Source: DATDAH01 sp963725155 (GTDB taxonomy: Bacteria > Actinomycetota > Acidimicrobiia > Acidimicrobiales > DATDAH01). Taken from it: 64,000 bases of DNA. The stretch lies in assembly GCA_963725155.1 (NCBI GenBank), contig CAVRXU010000001.1, positions 1 to 64,000 on the forward strand, read 5' to 3'. The notes under the pieces are model-generated. The model had not been told where the DNA came from. It did not search any database and saw only the letters and a program-made list of their open reading frames with translations. Every line of letters begins with the position of its first letter. Position 1 is the first letter of the stretch. Shown here in pieces: positions 49,525 through 58,002 of the stretch. The position numbers were made by a program, and so were the translations under genes.

Positions 49525-50952
49525 TCAGTCCCCCTGTGCCTTCTGTTCTTCGCCTAACGGCTCATCACGAGGAAGGAGCCGGGCCTTCCAGAAGTAGTTG
49601 TGGATGCCGTCCTGGGTGCCCAGGACGCGGAAGGTCATCTCGACCCGGTCGCCGATGTGCACGTCGTCCTCGGAGCAGTCGGTCAGCTCGCAGGGGAAGC
49701 GGCCGCCCCCGTCGAAGTCGAGGATGCCGAAGATGATCGGTGGGCTGGGCGAGTAGGCCATGCGGTCCACGGTGAAGGTGGCGATGGTGGCCTCGACGTC
49801 GGCCATCGGGGCCGGGTCCATGTCGTCCTGGTGGGCGTTGGTGAAGGACACCCGGGCCGGGGGCAGGTGCAGAGCGCCCGACTCCTTGTCCCGCGAGCCC
49901 TCGAAGCCGAACTTCCAGTCCTTGCTCCGGTGGGCCACGGCGGTGGACGCCCGGCCCGGCTCGGGCCGGTTGGGCGGCTCCAGCTCGATCTCGCCCCGCC
50001 AGGCCAGGAAGGTGCCGTAAGCGAGGTCGACGGCGGCGGCCACCTGCTCGGCGACCGGGCGGACGGCTGCCCCCGACACGGCGTCGGTGGCGCGGAAGAG
50101 GAGGACGTCGGCCCCGTCGACCAGCGACACGAGGGCCAGGACCTCGCCCGGCTCGGCCGACTCGACCATGGCGGCGAGCAGGAGGCCGGCGTGGGCGGTG
50201 GCGGTGTTGCCGACGGTGGCGCCGAGGTCGTCGACGACCTGGACGTCGCCGAGGGACTTGGCCATGCGACCGGCGGCCCGGGCGTTCTGGCTGTGGACGG
50301 CGACCTTGGTGACGGCGTCGGCCTCCAGCGAAGCGACCTTCAGGGCAGCGTCCCAGGCCTGGCGGCCGAGGTCCGGGTAGACGGACTCGCCGAAACGGTC
50401 CTCCCATGAGCGGGTGTGACGGTCGCCCGGGTTCCGCCAGCGCTCGGTGAACTCGTCGGTGACGGAGGCGCTGCCGAGGTACTCGGCGATCACGTCGCCT
50501 TCACCCACGAGGGCGGCGGAGGCGCCGTCACCGCCGGAGGCCTCCTCGGCGCTGGAGGGACGGCCGGACCGGAGGTCGGCGCTGACCACGAGGGTCGTCC
50601 CGTCGGACTCGAGGGCGGAGCGCAGGGCACCGACGCCGGACCGGACGGCCCCGCCGGCGTCCATGGCCAGAGCGCCGGAGTCCAGCCGCAGGGCGGCGTG
50701 GACGGCGGTGGCGTTGGTCTTGTCCAGGTAGGCCGGGGACGACGTGGCGAACCACAGGCGGTCCGGCGCGGCATCGGGTGCGCCCTTGAGCGCCAGCCGA
50801 CCGGCCTCCACGGCCAGGGTCGTCGTGTCCTCGTCGTAGGAGGCGACGGACCGGGTGCCCTTGCCGCCGCCCTTGCCCAGCACACTCCGGATGTCGCCCC
50901 GCTGGAGCCGATGGTGAGGGACGTAGCCCGCCACGCTCAGAAGTCCTCGCAT
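49525..50952 (-). CDS. HMG-CoA-synthase-like domain fused to OB-fold protein
   Basis: 475 residues. Part 1 (about 1-320) has ketosynthase III/HMG-CoA synthase layout (LLSVAGYVPHHRLQRGDIRS; LDSGALAMDAGGAVRSGVGA; SASVTDEFTERWRNPGDRHT; DLGATVGNTATAHAGLLLAA). The position of the catalytic Cys (D--G-C--G) is occupied by Ala-Val, so it is unlikely to condense acyl groups. Part 2 (about 360-470) is a DUF35-type OB-fold without the Cys ribbon. Likely a structural partner of the thiolase, two bases away. Confidence 0.82.
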   Translation of the reverse strand: MRGLLSVAGYVPHHRLQRGDIRSVLGKGGGKGTRSVASYDEDTTTLAVEAGRLALKGAPDAAPDRLWFATSSPAYLDKTNATAVHAALRLDSGALAMDAGGAVRSGVGALRSALESDGTTLVVSADLRSGRPSSAEEASGGDGASAALVGEGDVIAEYLGSASVTDEFTERWRNPGDRHTRSWEDRFGESVYPDLGRQAWDAALKVASLEADAVTKVAVHSQNARAAGRMAKSLGDVQVVDDLGATVGNTATAHAGLLLAAMVESAEPGEVLALVSLVDGADVLLFRATDAVSGAAVRPVAEQVAAAVDLAYGTFLAWRGEIELEPPNRPEPGRASTAVAHRSKDWKFGFEGSRDKESGALHLPPARVSFTNAHQDDMDPAPMADVEATIATFTVDRMAYSPSPPIIFGILDFDGGGRFPCELTDCSEDDVHIGDRVEMTFRVLGTQDGIHNYFWKARLLPRDEPLGEEQKAQGD

Positions 50953-50992
50953 TGGTCCGCAGAGTACCGGCCACTGCGCACGGCCCCTGAAG

Positions 50993-51044
50993 CGAACCTG
51001 CGCCGCTCGCGCCACCGATCCGTGGTGCAGGCGGCGCAAGTTCG
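50993..51044. terminator. Imperfect hairpin in divergent gap
   Basis: Arms CGAACCTGCGCCGC and GCGGCGCAAGTTCG (13 of 14 pairs), between divergent HMG-CoA-synthase-like and CoA-transferase genes. Because it lies between two 5' ends, it may be regulatory rather than a terminator. Confidence 0.5.
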
Positions 51045-51063
51045 GAGTCGTACCCTCCCGAGC

Positions 51064-52308
51064 ATGCGACTGGGTGACGTGGTTCCCGGGGAGGGGCCGG
51101 ACAACGGCAAGCCCCTGGACGGGATCCGGGTGCTGGCGGCCGAGCAGATGCAGGCCCTCCCGTACGCCACCCAGCTGCTGGGCCGCCTCGGCGCCGAGGT
51201 CGTCAAGGTCGAGCATCCCGTCCACGGCGAGTCCGGGCGGGGGGCGGCACCGGCCATGGAGGACCCCGAGGGCCGGGCCGTCGGCGCCACCTTCCTGCGC
51301 AACAACCTGTCCAAGAAGAGCGTCGGCCTCGACCTGAAGGCCCCGGCCGGCAAGCAGCTCTTCCTCGACCTCGTGCCCCAGTTCGACGTCGTGGCCGAGA
51401 ACTTCAAGGCGGGGACGATGGATCGGCTCGGCCTCGGTTACGAGGACGTCCGGGCCGTGCACCCCGGCGTGATCTACGTCTCGGTGTCCGGCTTCGGGAA
51501 CCGGGACGACAGCCCCTACCGGGAATGGCCGGCGTACGCCTCGATCGTCGAGGCCATGTCAGGCATCTACGCCTGGGCCCAGCGCCCGGGCGAGCCGCCC
51601 CGGCCCAATCCGGTCGGGGCCCTGGGTGACATCAGCAGCGCCCTCTTCGGGGTCATCGGGATCCTGGCCGCCCTCCGCCACCGGGACCGGACGGGGGTGG
51701 GGCAGTACGTCGACATCGCCATGCTCGACGCCGTCGTGGCCATGACCGACGTCGTGTCCAACCTCTGGTCGCTGGGCCAGCACCCCGACGCCCCCCTGCC
51801 GATGATCCTCGACGCCTTCGCCACCAAGGACGGCTACCTGAACATGCAGGTCGTCCGGGAGCACCAGTTCACCGCGCTGGTGGCCCTGATCGGCCGGCCC
51901 GAGTGGGTCGACGACCCCCGCTTCGCCGAGCGCCTCGGCTGGGCCGAGCACCTGGAGAGCGACATCCGCCCGGCCATCGAGGCCTGGCTGGCCGACAAGA
52001 CCCGGCTGGAGGCCACCCATCTGCTCAGCGACGTGGGGATCGCCGCCGGACCGGTCCACACGTCGCCGGAGATCATCGCCGACGAGCACGTGGCCAAGCG
52101 CCACATGATCGTGGAGATGGAACGGACCGACGGGGTGGCCGACCCGGTCCTCATCCCCGGCAACCCCGTGAAGCTGTCGGCGGTGGCCGAGGGCCCCGAG
52201 ACCCGCATCCCGTGGGTCGGCGAGCACACCATCGAGGTCCTGCGGGCCGAGCTCGGGCTCTCCGGCGTCGAGCTGGACCAGCTCCGGGCCGACGGGGTCA
52301 TCACCTGA
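51064..52308 (+). CDS. CaiB/BaiF family III CoA transferase
   Basis: 414 residues; ATG chosen at MRLGDVVPGEGP as the family start. Motifs: GIRVLAAEQMQALPYATQLL, GRLGAEVVKVEHP, NNLSKKSVGLDLKAPAGKQL, and the catalytic Asp in ALGDISSALFGVIGILAALR (about 180). Moves CoA between carboxylic acids. C-terminal third (LSDVGIAAGPVHTSPEIIAD) is typical. Supplies CoA thioesters for the adjacent thiolase/acyl-CoA genes. Confidence 0.88.
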   Translation: MRLGDVVPGEGPDNGKPLDGIRVLAAEQMQALPYATQLLGRLGAEVVKVEHPVHGESGRGAAPAMEDPEGRAVGATFLRNNLSKKSVGLDLKAPAGKQLFLDLVPQFDVVAENFKAGTMDRLGLGYEDVRAVHPGVIYVSVSGFGNRDDSPYREWPAYASIVEAMSGIYAWAQRPGEPPRPNPVGALGDISSALFGVIGILAALRHRDRTGVGQYVDIAMLDAVVAMTDVVSNLWSLGQHPDAPLPMILDAFATKDGYLNMQVVREHQFTALVALIGRPEWVDDPRFAERLGWAEHLESDIRPAIEAWLADKTRLEATHLLSDVGIAAGPVHTSPEIIADEHVAKRHMIVEMERTDGVADPVLIPGNPVKLSAVAEGPETRIPWVGEHTIEVLRAELGLSGVELDQLRADGVIT

Positions 52309-52676
52309 AGGGCCTCCCCGTCCTGGTGGCCGGGCTCCTGCTGCTCACGGCCTGCGGAGGCGATGACGCCCCCGGGTCGACGTCCACCACCCCGGCCGCC
52401 CCGACATCGAGCGCGGCCCCTCCGACCTCGGAGCCGCCGGCCTGCGCCGACCTGGCCGACGACTACCTCGACACCTTCTTCGCCCTCGGCGCGGGCACGC
52501 CCCGCAACCCCGACGCCACCAGGGTCCGCCTGCCCGTGGCCGACCTGCTGGCCATCGACCAGCAGGCCCGACAGGCCGGCTGCCGTGACTTCATCGACGT
52601 CGCCTGCAGCGCCTACGCGGAGCTGGAGGCCCAGGGCCTCCGGGCCACCAACAGCGACCCACCTCCCCGCTGCTGA
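52305..52676 (+). CDS. Small putative lipoprotein
   Basis: 123 residues if it starts at the CTG that overlaps the preceding stop (CTGA), giving MKGLPVLVAGLLLLTACGG, a sound signal with lipobox LTAC; a GTG seven codons later leaves too short a signal. Thr/Pro/Ser linker follows, then a Cys-containing helical part (CADLADDYLDTFFALGAG; CRDFIDVACSAYAELE). Function unknown. Confidence 0.65.
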   Translation: MKGLPVLVAGLLLLTACGGDDAPGSTSTTPAAPTSSAAPPTSEPPACADLADDYLDTFFALGAGTPRNPDATRVRLPVADLLAIDQQARQAGCRDFIDVACSAYAELEAQGLRATNSDPPPRC

Positions 52677-52695
52677 CCCGGTTCTGGGCGGAGCG

Positions 52696-53358
52696 TCAGT
52701 CGCCGTCGTCGACGGTGGCGATGTCGACCTCGACGATGCGACAGTCCAGGCTGTCGGTGTCGACGCCGGTCGCCGAGTCCAGCGGGAGAACGACCTCCCA
52801 CGCCCACTGCTGACCGTCGGCCAGGGCGGACTCGATCATGTCCCGGCGGGTGCCGAGGTCCCGGTTGCCGTCCTCGAAGCGCACGTCGAGGATGAAGGCG
52901 TGGGCCGCACCGGAGCGGTTGGTGAGCACGCCGCCCGCCACGGCCTCGTCGTCTCGCACCACACAGGTGCGGTCGCTGATCTGGTAGTCGTCGACCTCGG
53001 CCGGGCGCTGGTCGACCAGCTTGCCGTCGACGCTGTCGATGACGATGGCGAAGAGCACGATCTCCACGACCAGGGCCACGACGGTGAGGCCGCCGAGCAC
53101 GATCCCGGCGATGGCCTGGCCCCGACCGGGGCGGGCGGGCTGGCGGTTGGCCCTCGACAGGCCGATGGCGCCGAGCACGATGGCCAAGACCCCCGGCCAC
53201 ACGGCCAGCACGGCGAAGACGATCGTGAGCGCCGGCAGGATGGCGATGATCCCGACGACCATCGCCGCCGTGGCCAGGCCGTTCGCCGGCGGTGGCCCGA
53301 AGCTCCCCTCCGGCGACGGCGGCACCCCCACCGCCGGCTGCTGGAACGGGTCGCCCAC
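52696..53358 (-). CDS. DUF4190-type membrane protein
   Basis: 220 residues. Pro-rich N-terminus, then NGLATAAMVVGIIAILPALT and VLAVWPGVLAIVLGAIGLSR ANRQ, GQAIAGIVLGGLTVVALVVE: the two- to three-helix DUF4190 module. A beta-type external domain follows (about 120-220: DRTCVVRDDEAVAGGVLTNR; WEVVLPLDSATGVDTDSLDC) resembling FxLYD/DUF4352 domains. Likely an envelope protein. Similar external domain to the protein at 53505-53987. Confidence 0.78.
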   Translation of the reverse strand: MGDPFQQPAVGVPPSPEGSFGPPPANGLATAAMVVGIIAILPALTIVFAVLAVWPGVLAIVLGAIGLSRANRQPARPGRGQAIAGIVLGGLTVVALVVEIVLFAIVIDSVDGKLVDQRPAEVDDYQISDRTCVVRDDEAVAGGVLTNRSGAAHAFILDVRFEDGNRDLGTRRDMIESALADGQQWAWEVVLPLDSATGVDTDSLDCRIVEVDIATVDDGD

Positions 53359-53382
53359 GCCATCGAGTCTGCCAGCCCCTCC

Positions 53383-53497
53383 CGTTCCGGTTGCGTCCCG
53401 CCGTCCCCCACCGCGGCCAGATGCAACCAGAACGAAAACGTGTCCCGTTCCGGTTGCGTCCCGCCGTCCCCCACCGCGGCCAGATGCAACCAGAACG
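53383..53497. repeat. Two tandem long hairpins, exact 63-bp period
   Basis: Copies at 53383-53434 and 53446-53497 with arms CGTTCCGGTTGC and GCAACCAGAACG (one G-T-type pair) and identical interior including CACCGCGGCCAGAT. They lie between the 5' end of the DUF4190 gene and the 3' end of the next minus-strand gene. Related to the pair at 25348-25467, which has the same CCGCGGCCAG core. Confidence 0.75.
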
Positions 53498-53504
53498 ATT
53501 GGGG

Positions 53505-53987
53505 TCAGTCGATGAGCTCGTCGCCGAGGGCCACGCGGTCGATCTCGCAGGTGGGGGCGACGTCACCGGTGTCGGCGGGGTCGACCGAGCCCAGGGTCTG
53601 GGCCCAGTCCCCCGTCTCCCCGTCGCCGACCGCGGGCACGCCGATCTCCTCGACCTGACCATCGAAGAGCCGATCGCCGAACAGGACCGCGAGGTGGACG
53701 ACGAAGGCCTGGTCCGCCCCGGACGTGTTCTCCAGTCGACCTCCGACCTCGACCAGGTCGTCCGCCACTTCGCACCGGTCGACCTGAACCATGTAGCTGT
53801 CGGGCGGGGCGGCGGCCACCTCGACCACGTTCGCCACCTGGTCGACCTCGTAATCGTCGGCGGTGACTTCGCCGTCGGGCAGGACCTTCACGGCGAGCCA
53901 GGCGGCCCCGGCGAGCACGACGGCGCCCAGGCCCACGACCAGGACGATGAACACGGCCGGCCGGATCCAGGTCGGACGCTCCGCCAC
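53505..53987 (-). CDS. Membrane-anchored protein with FxLYD-like domain
   Basis: 160 residues from GTG (MAERPTWIRPAVFIVLVVGL). One membrane helix (about 8-34) and an external beta domain (DSYMVQVDRCEVADDLVEVG GRLENTSGADQAFVVHLAVL; TCEIDRVALGDELID). The pattern of comparing charged strand motifs with N-T-S resembles FxLYD/DUF4352 domains. Paralogue-like to the outer part of the DUF4190 protein next to it. Function unknown. Confidence 0.72.
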   Translation of the reverse strand: MAERPTWIRPAVFIVLVVGLGAVVLAGAAWLAVKVLPDGEVTADDYEVDQVANVVEVAAAPPDSYMVQVDRCEVADDLVEVGGRLENTSGADQAFVVHLAVLFGDRLFDGQVEEIGVPAVGDGETGDWAQTLGSVDPADTGDVAPTCEIDRVALGDELID

Positions 53988-54023
53988 GGCCCCAAGTGTG
54001 ACCGATCCCTGCCGCCGGCGTTT

Positions 54024-54038
54024 CTGACGGGTCGTCAG
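54024..54038. promoter_or_regulatory. Operator-like palindrome upstream of acyl-CoA dehydrogenase
   Basis: CTGACG and CGTCAG with spacer GGT, perfect symmetry, 22 bases before the ATG at 54061 and 36 bases before the divergent GTG at 53987. TGACG-n3-CGTCA fits TetR-type sites in fatty-acid genes. Confidence 0.55.
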
Positions 54039-54060
54039 ATCCTCGGTAGCCTCCGGCCCC

Positions 54061-55239
54061 ATGGACTTCGAGTTCTCCGAGGAGCAGCAGGCCTTCGCCA
54101 AGGAGGTCGAGGCGTTCCTCGACGAGCACGACGACCCCCACGTCTTCGACGTGACCCGGGAGAACATGGCCCAGATCGTCGACACCCCCCGGCGCCGGGC
54201 CTTCATGGCTCTCCTCGGCGAGCAGGGCTGGCTGGGGATGACCTGGCCCAAGGAGTACGGCGGCACCGAGGGCGAGGGCGTCTACGAGTACCTGCTCAAC
54301 GAGCAGCTCGCCGGACGGGGCGGCCCCCAGATCGGCAAGGGCGTCGGGATCATCGGCAAGACCCTGATCCGCCACGGGAACGACCGGCTCAAGGCCGAGT
54401 TCCTGCCCAAGATCCTGCGCAACGAGGTCGAGTTCGCCGTCGGCTACTCAGAGCCCGACGCCGGCTCTGACGCCGCCTCGATGAAGCTGAAGGCGGTCAA
54501 GGACGGCGACGGCTGGATGCTCAACGGGCAGAAGGTGTGGACCACCTCGGCCCACTTCGCCGAGTGGTACTGGCTCGGCGCCCGCACCGACCCCGACAAC
54601 AAGCATCAGGGCATCACCCTCTTCCTCGTCCCCCTCGACCATCCCGGGATCACCATCAAGGAGATCTGGACGATGGGCGACGAGCGCACCAACGAGGTCT
54701 TCCTCGACGATGTCTGGGTCCACGACGATTACGTGGTCGGCGATGTCAACAAGGGGTTCCAGTACATCTCCGAGGCGCTCGACCTCGAGCGCTTCACCAT
54801 GTTCACGTTCTCGCCGGTGAAGCAGCGCTTCGACATCCTGGTCGAGTACGTGCGCACGGCGACCCGGGACGGCGAACCGCTGCGGGACGACCCCGTCGTG
54901 CGCCGGCGCATGGCGCAGTTGGCCACCGACCTGGAGGTGTCCCGCGTGCTGGGGCTGCGGGTCGTGCACGCGTCGATGAAGGGCGGCGCCCCGCCCACGA
55001 CCCAGTCCTCGGAGTACAAGCTGTTCACCACCGAGCTGTCGAAGCGACTGGCGGACGCCTCCATGGACATCTGCGGGCCGGGCAGCCAGCTGCGGGTCCG
55101 GACCGAGGAGGCCCCGCTGGAGGGTCGAGCCGAGTCGACCTACCGCTACACCGTGATCGACACCATCGGGGGCGGCACCTCCGAGGTCCAGAAGAACATC
55201 ATCGCCCGGCGCGAGCTCGGCCTTCCCAAGAACTTCTAG
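54061..55239 (+). CDS. Acyl-CoA dehydrogenase
   Basis: 392 residues. ACAD fold: MDFEFSEEQQAFAKEVEAFL; GWLGMTWPKEYGGTEGEGVY; EVEFAVGYSEPDAGSDAASM (FAD-site TxPxAGS); KVWTTSAHFAEWYWLGARTD; C-terminal GGGTSEVQKNIIARRELGLP. Oxidises acyl-CoA to enoyl-CoA with FAD. A shorter ACAD at 58811-59905 may be its partner in an alpha2beta2 complex, as for sterol side-chain enzymes of Actinobacteria. The palindrome in its promoter suggests TetR control. Confidence 0.9.
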   Translation: MDFEFSEEQQAFAKEVEAFLDEHDDPHVFDVTRENMAQIVDTPRRRAFMALLGEQGWLGMTWPKEYGGTEGEGVYEYLLNEQLAGRGGPQIGKGVGIIGKTLIRHGNDRLKAEFLPKILRNEVEFAVGYSEPDAGSDAASMKLKAVKDGDGWMLNGQKVWTTSAHFAEWYWLGARTDPDNKHQGITLFLVPLDHPGITIKEIWTMGDERTNEVFLDDVWVHDDYVVGDVNKGFQYISEALDLERFTMFTFSPVKQRFDILVEYVRTATRDGEPLRDDPVVRRRMAQLATDLEVSRVLGLRVVHASMKGGAPPTTQSSEYKLFTTELSKRLADASMDICGPGSQLRVRTEEAPLEGRAESTYRYTVIDTIGGGTSEVQKNIIARRELGLPKNF

Positions 55240-55256
55240 CCCCGTGCCCGTCCCCG

Positions 55257-55371
55257 CGAACCTTCGGCACCAGTCCCGGCCGACGTCGAGTTGTGCCGAC
55301 GGTTCGGGCCGCGCCCCGACTGAGGGCGATCCGGCGGCACCAGTCACCGCCGAGGTCGACCTTTGCCGAAA
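55257..55371. terminator. Hairpin(s) after acyl-CoA dehydrogenase gene
   Basis: First hairpin 55257-55306: arms CGAACCTTCGGCAC and GTGCCGACGGTTCG with one mismatch, 22-base loop. A second, weaker partial copy follows at about 55333-55371 (CGGCGGCAC ... TTTGCCG), sharing the CAGTC and CGA-GTCGA interior, as if the unit were duplicated. Lies between two genes on the same strand. Confidence 0.6.
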
Positions 55372-55383
55372 GTTGGTTGGGCG

Positions 55384-56553
55384 ATGACGGCGGCGGGGCC
55401 GCTCGCCGGCGTGCGCGTGCTGGACTTCTCGACGGTGGGGCCGGCCGCCCGCTCGGCCCGTTGGCTGGCGGACTACGGCGCCGACGTGGTGAAGATCGGG
55501 GCACCGGCGCGGGCCGGTGCCGTCCAGATCGAGCCCGTCTTCTACGCCTACTCCGCCCACCGGGGCATGCGCCGCATCCGCCTCGACCTGAAGGCGGACG
55601 CCGGCCGGGCCGCCTTCCTCCGCCTGGCCGAGACGGCCGACGTGGTCATCGAGAGCTTCCGGCCCGGCGTGGTCGACCGGCTGGGCATCGGCTACGACGC
55701 AGCGAAGGCGGTCAATCCAGGGATCGTCTACTGCTCGACGTCCGGCTACGGCCAGGACGGGCCCCGCTCGCAGTGGGCGGGCCACGACCTGAACTACCTG
55801 GCCGTGGGCGGCTACCTGGACTGCTCGGGCCGGGGCGCCGACGGGGGGCCGGCCCTGCCCGGTGCCACCATCGCCGACTCGGCCGGCGGCGGCATGCAGG
55901 CCGTGATGGGGATCCTGGCCGCGCTCGTCGCCCGCCAGGCCACCGGCGCGGGCCAGCACCTCGATGTGGCCGCGGCCGACGGCGTCCTCGCCCTCATGTC
56001 GCTCTACGTCGAGCAGAACCTGGCCACCGGCGATGAGCCCGGCCCCCGCCACGACCTGCTCACCGGGCGCTTCGCCTGCTACGACCTCTACGAGGCCTCC
56101 GACGGTGGCTGGCTCTCCGTGGCCGCCATCGAGCCCCACTTCTGGGCCAACCTCTGCCGCCTGCTCGGCCGTGAGGAGTTCGTCGACGCCCAGACCGACG
56201 ACCCCCGGCAGGACGAGATCCGGGCCGCGTTCCGGGCCCGCTTCAAGGAGAAGACCCGGGACGAGTGGGCCGCCGAGCTCGGCCCGGCCGACACCTGCGT
56301 GGCGCCTGTCCTGACCATCGCCGAGGCCGCGGGCGACGAGCAGTTCGCGGCCCGGGGCGCCATCGTCGACGCCACCCATCCCACCGAGGGCGCCTTCCGC
56401 CAGGTCGGCCCCGTGCTCGCCGGCCAGCCCGGCCAGGGCGAGGCCGTCGAAGTCCCCGACTGGTCGCAGACGTCGACCGTCGAGATCCTCACCGCCGCCG
56501 GCTACACGCCCGCCGAGCTCGAGTCCCTTCTCGCCGAAGGCGTGATCGCATGA
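55384..56553 (+). CDS. CaiB/BaiF family CoA transferase (racemase-like)
   Basis: 389 residues; ATG at MTAAGPLAGVRVLDFSTVGP. Motifs: LADYGADVVKIGAPA, RGMRRIRLDLKADAGRAAFL, ADVVIESFRPGVVDRLGIGY, and ATIADSAGGGMQAVMGILAA with the catalytic-type Asp. DSAGGGMQ and the surrounding pattern fit alpha-methylacyl-CoA racemase-like members, which set the stereochemistry of methyl-branched acyl-CoA before dehydrogenation. Starts a tight operon with two hot-dog genes. Confidence 0.87.
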   Translation: MTAAGPLAGVRVLDFSTVGPAARSARWLADYGADVVKIGAPARAGAVQIEPVFYAYSAHRGMRRIRLDLKADAGRAAFLRLAETADVVIESFRPGVVDRLGIGYDAAKAVNPGIVYCSTSGYGQDGPRSQWAGHDLNYLAVGGYLDCSGRGADGGPALPGATIADSAGGGMQAVMGILAALVARQATGAGQHLDVAAADGVLALMSLYVEQNLATGDEPGPRHDLLTGRFACYDLYEASDGGWLSVAAIEPHFWANLCRLLGREEFVDAQTDDPRQDEIRAAFRARFKEKTRDEWAAELGPADTCVAPVLTIAEAAGDEQFAARGAIVDATHPTEGAFRQVGPVLAGQPGQGEAVEVPDWSQTSTVEILTAAGYTPAELESLLAEGVIA

Positions 56554-56588
56554 CCGTCCGACCGATGACCTCGGGGATGACGGCGTGA
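56550..56588 (+). CDS. Possible 12-codon coupling ORF
   Basis: ATG overlaps the CoA-transferase stop (ATGA); reads MTVRPMTSGMTA and its TGA overlaps the GTG of the next gene (GTGA). It could carry terminating ribosomes across the 32-base gap. No evidence that the peptide itself matters. Confidence 0.25.
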   Translation: MTVRPMTSGMTA

Positions 56589-57100
56589 GTGACGCGGCGG
56601 TGGAAGAGGCCCGGTCGTGGATCGGGGAGCCCAGGTACGAGGAGGACGGAGGCTTCCCTGCCGAGATGGGCTACGTCTGGACGTCGCTGTCGTCGACCGA
56701 GAACGGCAACCCGCTCTTCTGGGATGAGGCCGTCGCCGAGGAGCTGGCCGGCGGGCCGATCGCTCCCCCGTCGATGCTCTCGGTCTGGTTCCGGCCTCAC
56801 AACTGGGCGCCCGGGGTGTCCGAGCCCCAGGTCCCCCTCAAGGTCCACTTCGATCTGAAGGAGACGCTGGGTCTGCCCGAAGCGGTGATGAGCGACAACG
56901 TCATCACCTTCGGCGAACCCGTCCGCCCCGGCGACCGCATCACCACCCGCCAGATCCTGCGCTCGGTGTCGGACGAGAAGACGACCAAGCTCGGCACCGG
57001 CCGCTTCTGGGTGATCGACGTCGAGTACCACACCCAGGACGGCACCTGGGTGGGCACCGAGTCCTACACCGGCTTCGGCTACCGGCGGGCCGACGCATGA
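56585..57100 (+). CDS. MaoC-like N-terminal hot-dog dehydratase subunit
   Basis: 171 residues from GTG (MSDAAVEEARSWIGEPRYEE). FAS1-type dehydratase (N-terminal MaoC_N) pattern: SSTENGNPLFWDEAVAEELA, GPIAPPSMLSVWFRPHNWAP and ITFGEPVRPGDRITTRQILR. Lacks the Asp-His pair of hydratase 2, as expected for the non-catalytic half of a two-subunit enoyl-CoA hydratase. ATGA overlap with the catalytic-type partner at 57097, so a heterodimer is likely. Confidence 0.83.
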   Translation: MSDAAVEEARSWIGEPRYEEDGGFPAEMGYVWTSLSSTENGNPLFWDEAVAEELAGGPIAPPSMLSVWFRPHNWAPGVSEPQVPLKVHFDLKETLGLPEAVMSDNVITFGEPVRPGDRITTRQILRSVSDEKTTKLGTGRFWVIDVEYHTQDGTWVGTESYTGFGYRRADA

Positions 57101-57585
57101 GCCTCGTGCTGGGCGACGTGAGCGTGGGCGACGAGGTGCCGGAGCTGGCCTACGACGTGACGGCCACGACCGTGGTCCTGGGGGCACTCGCCACCCGGGA
57201 CTGGCGGCCTATGCACCACGACCACAAGTTCGCCACCGAGCGCAACGGCACCCAGGACATCTTCCTGAACACGCCCAACCAGGCCGCCTGGTTCGAGCGC
57301 TTCCTGACCGACTGGACCGGCCCGAAAGGGCGGCTCGGCCAGCTCCGGTTCCGGATGCTCAGCTCGGTCTTCCCCGAGGACCGCATGGTCCTCCGGGGCG
57401 CGGTCACCGCGGTGGCCACCGACGAGGACGGCTGCGGCTGGATCGACGTCGACCTGGCCCTGACGGTCGGCGAGCGGACATGTTCGACGGGCCACGCCCG
57501 CATCGCCGTCCCCACCGACGCGGACGACAACCCCTGGGCTCGGCGCGGCGACGCCTGGCGACCCTTCCCTCCGGAGACCGGCTAG
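57097..57585 (+). CDS. MaoC family enoyl-CoA hydratase subunit
   Basis: 162 residues. The hydratase-2 motif is ATRDWRPMHHDHKFATERNG (about 30-49), where D and H are the catalytic pair. FLNTPNQAAWFERFLTDWTG follows, as in ChsH1/ChsH2-type sterol hydratases of Actinobacteria. Adds water to enoyl-CoA. Forms a pair with the gene upstream. Confidence 0.85.
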   Translation: MSLVLGDVSVGDEVPELAYDVTATTVVLGALATRDWRPMHHDHKFATERNGTQDIFLNTPNQAAWFERFLTDWTGPKGRLGQLRFRMLSSVFPEDRMVLRGAVTAVATDEDGCGWIDVDLALTVGERTCSTGHARIAVPTDADDNPWARRGDAWRPFPPETG

Positions 57586-57589
57586 CCCG

Positions 57590-57858
57590 ACGCCGGGTCA
57601 ACGAGCGCCTCGTGCTGGCGCACGGTCTCGGTCTCGGGTTCGAGGCCCTCCGCCCGCAGCAGCTCGATCGCCGCGCTCAACAGCCGCCACGCACCGGGTC
57701 GGTCGCCGGTTCTGCTCGATGGCCTGAGCCAACAGGGTCGACTTGCCAAAGCCGGCACCGCCCTGGATCACCGTCACCCGACGCTCGAAGCGGCCGGCCA
57801 GAGCCTCGATCAGCCGCGACCGGCGGGCGGGAGGACCGTCGCCGGTGGGAGGGGGCAC
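57590..57858 (-). pseudogene. Remnant of a large LuxR/STAND ATPase
   Basis: Residues 1-50 are the start of a MalT-like regulator: PPARRSRLIEALAGRFERRV then P-loop QGGAGFGKSTLLAQAIEQN. After that the frame degrades to Arg-rich sequence, while another frame gives a helical LLSAAIELLRAEGLEPETET tail, as if the start and end of a gene of some 900 codons were fused by deletion. Only about 270 bp are left. The rest of the 57586-58002 gap holds nothing else I can support. Confidence 0.65.
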
Positions 57859-58002
57859 GAGGCGGAACGGCGGGGACCGACCGCCGGTCGATCGCCGTCG
57901 GTCAAGGCACCTCCCTCGTCAGGGCCCACCCAGTCGCGGTGGGGGGGACGAGAGCGACTGCCGTTTCGCGTTGGTTTCGCGTCGGGGTCGACACTGCGAG
58001 CG

